Part shown: piece by piece, positions 8,172 to 14,586 of the stretch
Position numbering within the stretch: the first letter of the stretch is position 1
How the letters are laid out: each line of letters begins with the position of its first letter
Source: Anaerolinea thermophila
Lineage (GTDB): Bacteria; Chloroflexota; Anaerolineae; Anaerolineales; Villigracilaceae
Direction: 5' to 3'
DNA: 25,217 bases
Assembly: GCA_020722305.1 (NCBI GenBank)
Contig: DYLB01000008.1
Location: 1-25,217, forward strand
The notes under the pieces: generated by a model
Database searches by the model: none
What the model was told of the DNA's origin: nothing
Seen by the model: the letters and a program-made list of their open reading frames with translations, nothing else
Translations under genes and position numbers: made by a program

Positions 8172-8648
8172 TTATGTATGGCTGATGACCGCCAGGCGGG
8201 CCCGGGTCAACTCGACCAGGGCCGCGGCCGGCAGGCGGAGGTTCAGGCCGCGTTGTCCCCCCGAAACGTGGATTTCGGCGTGGTCCTGCGCCGAGGCATC
8301 CACCACCACCTGGAAGCCCTTGTTGAGCAGCGCCAGCGGCGAAATCCCCCCGGCCTGCAGGCCGGTGATCTGCTCCGCCTCCCGTTCCGTCGCCAGGCTG
8401 ACCTTCTTCTCGCCCAGCACCCGGGCCAGTTCCTTCAAGTCCACCTGGCGGGGACCGGGGATGACGGCCAGGACCGGTTTCTTCCCCTTTTCCCGCAAAA
8501 CCACAATTGTCTTGAAGACCCTTTCCGGCGGCACATCCAGCAGGCGGGCGGTTTCCAGCGCGCCGAGTTTCTCGACGGGGGTCTCGAAAGCCGTGTATTG
8601 GACCTTGCGTGAGTCGAGCAGGCGGGTGACGTTGTTGACCGGGGGCAT
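8172..8648 (-). CDS. ybaK: Cys-tRNA(Pro) deacylase, YbaK/EbsC family
   Basis: 158 residues, the usual length for a stand-alone YbaK. The family hydrolyses Cys-tRNAPro formed in error by prolyl-tRNA synthetase. Visible features: VFKTIVV with the conserved Lys46, the substrate-pocket loop LQAGGISPLALLNKG, and the C-terminal ISP-type strand VSGGQRGLNLRLPAAAL. The ATG at 8648 has no Shine-Dalgarno site; a perfect TATAAT lies 6 nt before it, so the mRNA is probably leaderless. Divergent from the rel gene across only 29 nt. Specificity (Cys versus Ala deacylation) is inferred from family resemblance. Confidence 0.92.
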   Translation of the reverse strand: MPPVNNVTRLLDSRKVQYTAFETPVEKLGALETARLLDVPPERVFKTIVVLREKGKKPVLAVIPGPRQVDLKELARVLGEKKVSLATEREAEQITGLQAGGISPLALLNKGFQVVVDASAQDHAEIHVSGGQRGLNLRLPAAALVELTRARLAVISHT

Positions 8649-8654
8649 GAAATA

Positions 8655-8660
8655 ATTATA
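8655..8660 (-). promoter_or_regulatory. -10 box of leaderless ybaK promoter
   Basis: TATAAT on the minus strand ends 6 nt before the ybaK ATG (8648), which puts the transcription start at or beside the initiation codon. No clear -35 hexamer is seen. Confidence 0.65.
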
Positions 8661-8663
8661 CAG

Positions 8664-8669
8664 TACAAT
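8664..8669 (+). promoter_or_regulatory. -10 box of rel promoter
   Basis: TACAAT ends 8 nt before the rel ATG at 8678. It lies 3 nt from the divergent ybaK -10 box, so the two promoters overlap and RNA polymerase could hardly occupy both. Confidence 0.55.
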
Positions 8670-8677
8670 AAGAGGCG

Positions 8678-10894
8678 ATGAAAACGGCCACCCTCACCTC
8701 AATTGATAAACTCCTCGAAACCCTGCCGGACCACTACAGCCTGGCCGACCGGGAGCTGGTCATCCGCGCCTACCACGTCGCCGAGGAAGCCCACCGCGAT
8801 CAGAAGCGTAATTCCGGCGAGCCGTACTTCACCCATTGCCTGGCCGTGGCCCAGATATTGGCCGATCTGCGCGTCCCGCCGGAGGTGGTCGCGGCCGGGC
8901 TGCTGCACGACACCGTCGAAGACACCGAAGTGACACTCGAAGACATCCGCCGCGACTTCGGCGAGACCGTCGCCAAACTGGTGGATGGCGTGACCAAGCT
9001 CACCAACCTCCCCCGCGTCTCGAGCGGCGACCCGCGCGCCGGGTCCGAGAACGAAACCGACGGCAACGGGTCGGACTATCGTCCGGCGGCGCTGGGCCGC
9101 AACCGCGACATCGTCACCGAGACCTTGCGCAAGACCTTCCTGGCCATGGGCGAAGACGTGCGCGTGATCCTCATCAAACTGGCCGACCGGCTGCACAACA
9201 TGCGCACCCTGGGCTTCATGCCCGACGAAAAGCGCAAGCGCATCGCCCAGCAGACCCTCGACATCTTCGCCCCGCTCGCCAGCCGCCTGGGCATCTGGCA
9301 AATCAAATGGGAACTCGAAGACCTGGCCTTCCGTCACGTCAACCCCGAAAAATACAAAGAGATTGCCGAGCAGCTCGCCGAGCGCCGCCCCGACCGCGAA
9401 GCCACCATCGCCGCCATCGTGGACAAGCTGCGCCAGGTCCTGGCCGAACACCACATCCACGGCGAAGTGACCGGACGCCCCAAGCACATCTACTCGATCT
9501 ACAAGAAGATGCAAAAGAAGGGGAAATCTTTCGACATGGTGCGGGACGTGCGCGGCGTGCGCCTGATCGTGCCGGATATCCCGGCCTGCTACGCCACCCT
9601 CGGCCTGATCCACACCCAGTGGCGGCCCATCCCCGGCGAGTTCGACGACTACATCGCCGCCCCCAAAGACAACTTCTACCGCTCGCTGCACACCGCCGTG
9701 ATCTACGACGACGGCCGCCCGCTCGAAGTGCAGATCCGCACCCAGGAGATGCACCAGAACGCCGAATACGGCATTGCCGCCCACTGGCGCTACAAGGAAG
9801 GCGCCGCCCGCGACAAATCCTTCGAAGAACAGATCAACTGGCTGCGCAGCATCATGGAATGGCGCACCGACGTGGACGACGCCCAGGAATTCGTGGAAGG
9901 GATGAAGTCCGACGTGTTCCAGGACCGGGTCTACGTCTTCACCCCACGCGGCGACATCATTGACCTGCCGGCCGGTTCGACCCCGATTGATTTCGCCTAC
10001 CACATCCACACCGACATCGGCCACCGCTGCCGCGGGGCGCGGGTCAACAACAAACTCATCCCGCTGGATTACGAACTCAAGACCGGCGACCAGGTCGAAA
10101 TCCTGACCGACAAGCGCGGCGGCCCCAGCCGCGACTGGCTGAACCCGGCCCTCGGCCTGGTCCGCACCCAGCGCGCCAGGGCCAAAGTCCGGGTCTGGTT
10201 CAAAAAACAGGATCACGAGCAGAATCTGACCCAGGGCCGGGCTGTCCTCGAACGCGAACTCCGCCGCCTAGGCCTCCACGAGACCAACTTCGAAACCCTC
10301 GCCCGCCGCCTGGAATTCCGCAATGCGGACGAACTCTTCGTCGCCCTCGGCTGCGGCGACCTGTCGGTCTCGCGGATCATCAAGGAACTCTCCAATTCCG
10401 AAGAAAACGCCGACTTCCTGGCAGTGGGCGCGCCCACCGCCGAAACCACCGCCACCGAAGCTGTGGAGGTGGTCGGGCTGAAGGGCCTGCTGACCACGAT
10501 TGCCAAGTGCTGCAACCCCACCCCCGGAGACCAGATCGTGGGCTACATCACCCGCGGACGCGGCGCCACCATCCACCGCCAAGACTGCCCTAACATCCTG
10601 CGCACCCGCGAGCGCGAGCGGCTGGTGCACGTCTCGTGGGGCACGCACGTCCGCACCTACCCCGTCCCGGTGCGGGTCAAAGCCTACGACCGCCAGGGAC
10701 TGATGAACGACATCTCGCACCTGCTCAGCAACGAAGGGGTGAATATTGCCGATCTCGGCGTCAAGACCTACCATAGCCTGGCCGAACTGAGCCTGACCCT
10801 CGAAGTGCGCGACATCGAACAGCTCAGCCGCATCCTGACCCGCATCGAAAACCTGCCCAACGTGCTCGAAGCCCAGCGCATCAAACCGGGGTAA
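8678..10894 (+). CDS. RelA/SpoT-family (p)ppGpp synthetase/hydrolase
   Basis: 738 residues, full-length long RSH protein controlling the stringent alarmone. Domains in order: HD hydrolase (about 40-210) with all metal and catalytic residues in place (H53, HDTVED at 77-82, KLADRLHNM); synthetase (about 240-380) with GRPKHIYSIYKKMQKK and NAEYGIAAHWRYKEG; TGS (VYVFTPRGDIIDLPAGST, about 425-485); Cys-containing zinc-finger-like part (AKCCNPTPGDQIVGYI); C-terminal ACT. The synthetase carries EFDD (321-324), the acidic motif typical of monofunctional RelA, where bifunctional enzymes usually have RxKD. About 20 extra residues (near 115-135, Gly/Asp/Asn-rich) sit in the HD domain. I leave the symbol open because the motifs point both ways (relA or rel/spoT). 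Confidence 0.95.
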   Translation: MKTATLTSIDKLLETLPDHYSLADRELVIRAYHVAEEAHRDQKRNSGEPYFTHCLAVAQILADLRVPPEVVAAGLLHDTVEDTEVTLEDIRRDFGETVAKLVDGVTKLTNLPRVSSGDPRAGSENETDGNGSDYRPAALGRNRDIVTETLRKTFLAMGEDVRVILIKLADRLHNMRTLGFMPDEKRKRIAQQTLDIFAPLASRLGIWQIKWELEDLAFRHVNPEKYKEIAEQLAERRPDREATIAAIVDKLRQVLAEHHIHGEVTGRPKHIYSIYKKMQKKGKSFDMVRDVRGVRLIVPDIPACYATLGLIHTQWRPIPGEFDDYIAAPKDNFYRSLHTAVIYDDGRPLEVQIRTQEMHQNAEYGIAAHWRYKEGAARDKSFEEQINWLRSIMEWRTDVDDAQEFVEGMKSDVFQDRVYVFTPRGDIIDLPAGSTPIDFAYHIHTDIGHRCRGARVNNKLIPLDYELKTGDQVEILTDKRGGPSRDWLNPALGLVRTQRARAKVRVWFKKQDHEQNLTQGRAVLERELRRLGLHETNFETLARRLEFRNADELFVALGCGDLSVSRIIKELSNSEENADFLAVGAPTAETTATEAVEVVGLKGLLTTIAKCCNPTPGDQIVGYITRGRGATIHRQDCPNILRTRERERLVHVSWGTHVRTYPVPVRVKAYDRQGLMNDISHLLSNEGVNIADLGVKTYHSLAELSLTLEVRDIEQLSRILTRIENLPNVLEAQRIKPG

Positions 10895-10899
10895 AAAAA

Positions 10900-10930
10900 C
10901 TGTAGGGCAAATTGCCAGTTTGCCCTACAG
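10900..10930. repeat. Perfect 12-bp palindrome overlapping moeA promoter
   Basis: Arms 10900-10911 and 10919-10930 (CTGTAGGGCAAA and its complement) flank a 7-nt loop. On the minus strand the stem is followed by seven T (from 10892-10898), so it resembles an intrinsic terminator for antisense transcripts although no minus-strand gene ends here. The moeA -35 lies in the loop. Confidence 0.8.
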
Positions 10931-10939
10931 TGGTATAAT
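10912..10939 (+). promoter_or_regulatory. moeA promoter
   Basis: TTGCCA (10912-10917), 16-nt spacer, perfect TATAAT (10934-10939); the start codon follows 11 nt later, so the leader is only about 4-5 nt with no Shine-Dalgarno site. Confidence 0.7.
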
Positions 10940-10950
10940 GTCGCCGCTTT

Positions 10951-12177
10951 ATGAGCCTGCTCAGTGTCACCGAAGCGCGACAGCGCATCCTGGCCCGATT
11001 TGCCCCCGTCCAGCCAGACGAAATCCCGCTGGCCCAGGCCAACCGCCGCGTCTTGAGCCGGGACATCCACGCCGGCACTGAGCTCCCCCCGTTCGACAAT
11101 TCATCCATGGACGGCTTCGCCGTCCATGCCGCCGACACGGCGGACACCCCGGTCACACTGCCGGTCTTGGCCGACATCCCCGCTGGATCATACCCGGACT
11201 TCGACCTGCCGCGCGGCAGCGCAGCCCGGATCATGACCGGAGCCATGCTGCCGCGCCTGGCCGATGCGGTCATCCCGGTCGAAGACACCGACTTCACCGA
11301 ACGCGCCCCCGGCACGCCCGCCCCAAAACAGGTGACGCTGTTCAAACCCGCCCGGCCTGGGGATTCCGTCCGCCGGCACGGCGCGGATTTGAAAGAAGGC
11401 GAAACCGTGCTGGCCGCCGGTCACCGCCTGCGGGCGCAGGATTTGGGCCTGCTCTCGATGCTCGGCGCGGCGCAAGTCCCGGTTTACCGCCGGCCGCGCA
11501 TTGGACTGCTCTCCAGCGGAGACGAACTGCTGCCGCCCGAAATGCCGCTCCTACCCGGCAAGGTACGGGATGCCAACTCCTACACCCTGGCCGCCCTGAT
11601 GGATGACCTCGGCTGCGAGGTGGTTCCGCTGGGGATCGCCGCCGACACCGCCGCCGACGTGCGCTCCCGCCTCGACCAGGCCGCCGCCGAAAAAGTGAAC
11701 CTGATCCTGTCGTCGGCGGGTGTGAGCGTGGGCGCTTACGATTATGTCAAAGACGTGATCGTAAGCGACGGCGAATTGTCCTTCTGGCGGGTGAACATGC
11801 GCCCAGGCAAACCCCTGGCCTTCGGGCAGTACAAGGGGATTCCCTTCATCGGATTGCCGGGCAACCCGGTATCGGCCTTCGTCGGCTTCGAGGTCTTCGT
11901 CCGCCCGGTGGTGGAGAAACTGTCCGGCATGACGCCGCGCCCGCGCCCGGTCACGCGGGTTTCGCTGGCCGAGGCGGTGGAGTCAGACGGGCGGGAATCC
12001 TACCTGCGGGCGGTGGTCACGTTCGAAAACGGGCGTCCACTGGCGCGGCTGGCCGGTCACCAAGGCTCCGGCAACCTGCGTTCGGTGGTGCTGGCAAATG
12101 CTTTACTGATTATCCCCTCTGGGGTAAAATCGCTCCCGCCAGCGGCGGAAGTAGACGCATGGCTTTATGAGGACTGA
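10951..12177 (+). CDS. moeA: Molybdopterin molybdenumtransferase MoeA
   Basis: 408 residues, the usual MoeA length. It inserts molybdate into adenylylated molybdopterin in cofactor synthesis. Motifs: PPFDNSSMDGFAV, GAMLPRLADAVIPVEDT, RIGLLSSGDELLPPE, GKVRDANSYTLAAL, SSAGVSVGAYDYVKD, MRPGKPLAFGQ and GLPGNPVSAFVGFEVFV, with a C-terminal barrel domain (VTRVSLAEAV onward). The usual SGGVSxG(D/E) motif reads SAGVSVGA, but the following Asp is kept. No other cofactor gene is in the window. A VKOR-like gene follows within 8 nt, probably co-transcribed. Confidence 0.94.
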   Translation: MSLLSVTEARQRILARFAPVQPDEIPLAQANRRVLSRDIHAGTELPPFDNSSMDGFAVHAADTADTPVTLPVLADIPAGSYPDFDLPRGSAARIMTGAMLPRLADAVIPVEDTDFTERAPGTPAPKQVTLFKPARPGDSVRRHGADLKEGETVLAAGHRLRAQDLGLLSMLGAAQVPVYRRPRIGLLSSGDELLPPEMPLLPGKVRDANSYTLAALMDDLGCEVVPLGIAADTAADVRSRLDQAAAEKVNLILSSAGVSVGAYDYVKDVIVSDGELSFWRVNMRPGKPLAFGQYKGIPFIGLPGNPVSAFVGFEVFVRPVVEKLSGMTPRPRPVTRVSLAEAVESDGRESYLRAVVTFENGRPLARLAGHQGSGNLRSVVLANALLIIPSGVKSLPPAAEVDAWLYED

Positions 12178-12184
12178 AAACATT

Positions 12185-12613
12185 ATGGATAAAAACCTTT
12201 ACCGGGCCTCAATCGCCTTTGCGATCATCGGTCTGCTGGTTTCGATTTACATGACGATCTACAAGCTCACGGCCAATGACGCCATGTGCCTGGGCAGCGG
12301 CGATTGCTCGACCGTCAACGCCAGCCGCTACTCGGAAATTTACGGCATCCCGCTGGCGCTGCTCGGTGTGGGCGGGTTCCTGGCGATCCTGTTCGTGCAT
12401 TTCATGGAAAACCGCAGCCGCTTCTTCGACGAACAAGGCACGCTGATGGTCTTCGGGATGTCCCTGTTCGGTTTCGTCTTTTCGCTCTACCTGACCTACC
12501 TCGAACTCTACGTGATCCACGCCGTTTGCCCCTTTTGCGTTGTCTCGGCGGTGGCGATCACGATCGTATTCATCATTGGAATCATCCGTCTGGTTGCGAC
12601 CCAACCGGAATAA
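12185..12613 (+). CDS. VKOR-family thiol/quinone oxidoreductase
   Basis: 142 residues with four predicted membrane helices. Bacterial VKOR re-oxidises a secreted thioredoxin-like partner and passes electrons to quinone, acting in disulfide-bond formation like DsbB. It has the loop Cys pair C35 and C41 (MCLGSGDCSTVN), the YGIPLALLGVGG segment and the active-site CPFC (115-118) in a helix. No fused thioredoxin domain. The start at 12185 has GAGGA at 12169-12173; an in-frame ATG at 12167 would overlap moeA by 11 nt and add six residues, so either is possible. Downstream is a small Cys-motif protein. The Cys-bearing lipoprotein and secreted enzymes nearby could be substrates, but no dedicated partner is visible. 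Confidence 0.9.
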   Translation: MDKNLYRASIAFAIIGLLVSIYMTIYKLTANDAMCLGSGDCSTVNASRYSEIYGIPLALLGVGGFLAILFVHFMENRSRFFDEQGTLMVFGMSLFGFVFSLYLTYLELYVIHAVCPFCVVSAVAITIVFIIGIIRLVATQPE

Positions 12614-12630
12614 ATTTTCAGGAGGATCTT

Positions 12631-12852
12631 ATGCCCCGTATACGTTGCCGATACCTGGATTGTGTTTTTCTCGACGAAGGCTATTGCAGCGCGGCCGCGA
12701 TCGAGATAGACCCCAACGAGGGCTGCATGACCTACAAGCCCTCGGAGGAGATCATCAATGACGAAGAATGGGAAGAAGAAGAACTGGACGAATGGGAAGA
12801 AGAACCTGAAGAGGATGACGACCTGTGGGAAGATGACGAGGACGAATTCTAA
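12631..12852 (+). CDS. Small Cys-motif protein with acidic tail (DUF1540-like)
   Basis: 73 residues, with an excellent GGAGG site (12621-12625) 5 nt before ATG. The first half has four Cys (C6, C11, C19, C32; IRCRYLDC, GYCSAAAIEI, GCMTY) in a pattern like DUF1540, probably a small metal-binding or disulfide knuckle. From residue 38 to the end the chain is almost all Glu/Asp with periodic Trp (EEWEEEELDEWEEE), very low complexity. No signal peptide, so probably cytoplasmic. It is the last gene of moeA-VKOR-this, 17 nt after the VKOR stop, and ends before a strong terminator. The domain match is from pattern recognition only; function unknown. Confidence 0.85.
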   Translation: MPRIRCRYLDCVFLDEGYCSAAAIEIDPNEGCMTYKPSEEIINDEEWEEEELDEWEEEPEEDDDLWEDDEDEF

Positions 12853-12883
12853 CCCCGGATTTTGAGCCTGCTCCCGTTAAAAT

Positions 12884-12929
12884 AAAAGGGCGCGGCGCCG
12901 ACCTGGAAACAGGTGCGCCGCGCCCTTTT
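12884..12929 (+). terminator. Strong intrinsic terminator after the acidic-tail gene
   Basis: A 15-bp perfect outer stem (12884-12898 with 12915-12929, AAAAGGGCGCGGCGC) is topped by a 5-bp inner stem with a GAAA tetraloop (12906-12909). The arms end in TTTT on the plus strand and also on the minus strand, so it can act both ways between convergent genes. Confidence 0.9.
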
Positions 12930-12933
12930 GAAG

Positions 12934-13001
12934 AGAGACTTCGGAAGTCTTTCGGGAATCACCCCGACCGGAGAACTCCGAAAAAGACTTCCGAAGCCTG
13001 C
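12934..13001. repeat. Dispersed inverted-repeat element, copy 1
   Basis: Outer arms AGACTTCGGAAGTCTTT (from about 12936) and AAAAAGACTTCCGAAGCCT (from about 12981) are inverted with a roughly 28-nt centre. The same arms and spacing recur at 18532-18600. Lies between two convergent genes, just before the methyltransferase stop codon. Confidence 0.8.
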
Positions 13002-13002
13002 C

Positions 13003-13842
13003 TTATACCGGACCTTTGTCCTTCGAGAAGCTGCCAGACATATCTCCCAACGCGTACAACAATATCCCTGCGGCAACGGCCAAGTTGAGCGAACTGGCCC
13101 GGCCGCGCATCGGCAGGGAGACCATCACGTCGCAGGCGGCGGCCTGTTCGGGCGTGAGTCCTTTTTGCTCGCTGCCCAGCACCAGCACGGACGGCTGCGC
13201 GTCTGCGGCCAGGGTGCGGTAATTGGCACTGGCTCTGGCCGAAGTGCCGACCAGCCGCAAATTTTTTCCCCGCGCCCAGGTCACGAACTCGTCGAAACCG
13301 GCCTGAACCAACGGCGTGGTGAAGATCGTCCCCATGCTGGCCCGGATGCAGGAGGAGTGGTAGATGTCCACGCCGCCCTCGAGCACGAACAGGCCGTCCG
13401 CGCCGGCCGCGTCGACGGTGCGCAGGACAGCGCCCAGGTTGCCGGGGTCCTGGGGAGAGACCAGGGCCGCGCCCAAGCGAAAATTTAACGGGAGCAGGCC
13501 CTGGGCTTGTCGAAGGGTCCAGGCCCGCTGGCGGACGATGGCGATCAGCCCCTGGGGATTGTCCTTTTCGGCCAGCGAGTCGAACACCTCCGCACTGAGC
13601 GGCTGACAGCGGACGCCACGCCGGGATTGCCCCTTCACGAGGCGGAGGGCGAAGTCGCTGGTCAGGCGTTCGGGGGCGTAGAGGATCGCCTCCACGTCCC
13701 ATCCCGCTTCGACCGCCTCGCCGACGTGATGGATGCCCTCGACCAGGAACAGTCCGCTTTCCTGGCGCGCCTTGCGCTGGCGCAAGGCGCGGGCCTGTTT
13801 GACGAGCGGGTTACCCCGGCTGGTGATGAGTTCTGTGAACAT
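13003..13842 (-). CDS. TrmH/SpoU-family RNA 2'-O-methyltransferase
   Basis: 279 residues: an N-terminal substrate-binding domain (ITSRGNPLVKQARALRQRK, LFLVEGIHHVGEA) and a C-terminal SPOUT knot domain with the three family motifs, QDPGNLGAVLRT, VLGSEQKGLT and LPMRGRASSLNLAVAAGILL. It methylates ribose of an rRNA or tRNA with SAM; the exact target (23S rRNA RlmB/TsnR type) cannot be fixed from sequence alone. The linker between domains holds TLRQAQGLLPLNFR, encoded by a dispersed repeat (13494-13520). The start at 13842 agrees with family N-termini; no Shine-Dalgarno site is present because a perfect 14-bp palindrome ends 1 nt before the ATG. Convergent with the moeA cluster. Confidence 0.92.
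   Translation of the reverse strand: MFTELITSRGNPLVKQARALRQRKARQESGLFLVEGIHHVGEAVEAGWDVEAILYAPERLTSDFALRLVKGQSRRGVRCQPLSAEVFDSLAEKDNPQGLIAIVRQRAWTLRQAQGLLPLNFRLGAALVSPQDPGNLGAVLRTVDAAGADGLFVLEGGVDIYHSSCIRASMGTIFTTPLVQAGFDEFVTWARGKNLRLVGTSARASANYRTLAADAQPSVLVLGSEQKGLTPEQAAACDVMVSLPMRGRASSLNLAVAAGILLYALGDMSGSFSKDKGPV
13494..13520. repeat. Short dispersed repeat inside methyltransferase gene
   Basis: The core CCCTGGGCTTGTCGAAGGG (13499-13517) matches the pattern CCCTGAGC...TCGAAGG found, in one or other orientation, at 13927-13949 and in the triplicated MetRS segment. It is in frame and adds LRQAQG to the interdomain linker. Confidence 0.6.
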
Positions 13843-13843
13843 A

Positions 13844-13875
13844 ACAATCAGAGCCTCGCTTGAGGCTCTGATTGT
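13844..13875. promoter_or_regulatory. Perfect 14-bp palindrome before methyltransferase start
   Basis: Arms 13844-13857 and 13862-13875 (ACAATCAGAGCCTC and complement) with a 4-nt loop. On the minus strand it ends 1 nt before the ATG. Its outer edge supplies TACAAT (13876-13871, minus), a possible -10 box. It is thus either a hairpin masking the start codon or an operator over the transcription start. Confidence 0.75.
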
Positions 13876-13887
13876 ACTTCAAGAGCA

Positions 13888-13949
13888 GGACTCCGAAGTC
13901 TCCGACTTCAGCGCAAGAGAGGGAGACCCTTCGATGAACTCAGGGCAGG
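13888..13949. repeat. Intergenic repeat remnants
   Basis: GGACTCCGAAGTCT (13888-13901) resembles one arm of the 12934/18532 element. A second unit at 13927-13949, CCCTTCGATGAACTCAGGG and four more bases, belongs to the TCGAAGG/CCCTGAGC family. Both lie in the 133-nt gap between the methyltransferase and cupredoxin genes. Confidence 0.55.
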
Positions 13950-13975
13950 TTATTGCACTCCGGTTACAGTTTTGA

Positions 13976-14380
13976 TTACGGGGCAACGACGATCAGCTTG
14001 GCCTCCATACCAGCCTTGAAATGGCCTTCGATGCCGCACACGACCTGGTATTCGCCGGGTTCGGTGGGAGCGGTGAATGTGACGGTATCGGTCTGGCCCG
14101 GTTTGACTTCGGCTTCCCAGTAGATGTTCTCCTCGTCTTCGTCGCCGAAGTCATCGCCGATGGTCTGGCCGAACTTCATGATGACATATTCGTGCTCGAC
14201 CGCGCCGTTGTTGACCAGGGTCATGGTGATCTCCTGCCCGGCCGGGACGGTGAGGTCGGTGGGTTCGAAGGCGAAATCAACCATGTCCACTTTCGGGGTA
14301 GTGGTAGACCCGCCGCCGCAGGCAGTCAGGATCAAGGACATCGCCAGAACAAGCACCATCAGAACGGGAAATTTTTTCAT
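13976..14380 (-). CDS. Cupredoxin-domain lipoprotein (type I copper)
   Basis: 134 residues. The lipoprotein signal ends in LILTAC with lipidated Cys21, followed by one plastocyanin/azurin-like domain on the outer face of the membrane. The type I copper ligands are all visible: His63 (VEHEY), Cys115, His120 and Met125 in CGIEGHFKAGM, with the C-x4-H-x4-M spacing. It is expected to carry electrons or bind copper; a partner oxidase is not in the window. The start has AGGAG with good spacing, and the promoter at 14418-14446 gives a leader of about 30 nt. Confidence 0.92.
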   Translation of the reverse strand: MKKFPVLMVLVLAMSLILTACGGGSTTTPKVDMVDFAFEPTDLTVPAGQEITMTLVNNGAVEHEYVIMKFGQTIGDDFGDEDEENIYWEAEVKPGQTDTVTFTAPTEPGEYQVVCGIEGHFKAGMEAKLIVVAP

Positions 14381-14417
14381 CGTTTCGTCTCCTTTTTACT
14401 GGTTCGAATTTTCGCTT

Positions 14418-14446
14418 ATTCTAGGCTTTTCCCACCCCTGTATCAA
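14418..14446 (-). promoter_or_regulatory. Promoter of cupredoxin gene
   Basis: On the minus strand, TTGATA (14446-14441), exactly 17 nt, TAGAAT (14423-14418). A normal leader with Shine-Dalgarno site follows. Confidence 0.72.
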
Positions 14447-14586
14447 TCATCCTAACGAATGATTTCAGCGTCATCCTGGCCCGCCGGGACGAGCGCCACA
14501 CTCCCTGTTTCGGCTGGAGGGGGATATTTGCTATACTACTTTTGGATGGGTTGCATCACCCGCCCAGATGACCGACAGGAGAAATC

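Noticed and set aside
8699..10216. 505-residue minus-strand frame opposite rel
   Set aside because: A shadow of the high-GC rel gene; low-complexity Val/Asp/Gly/His composition with no family motif.
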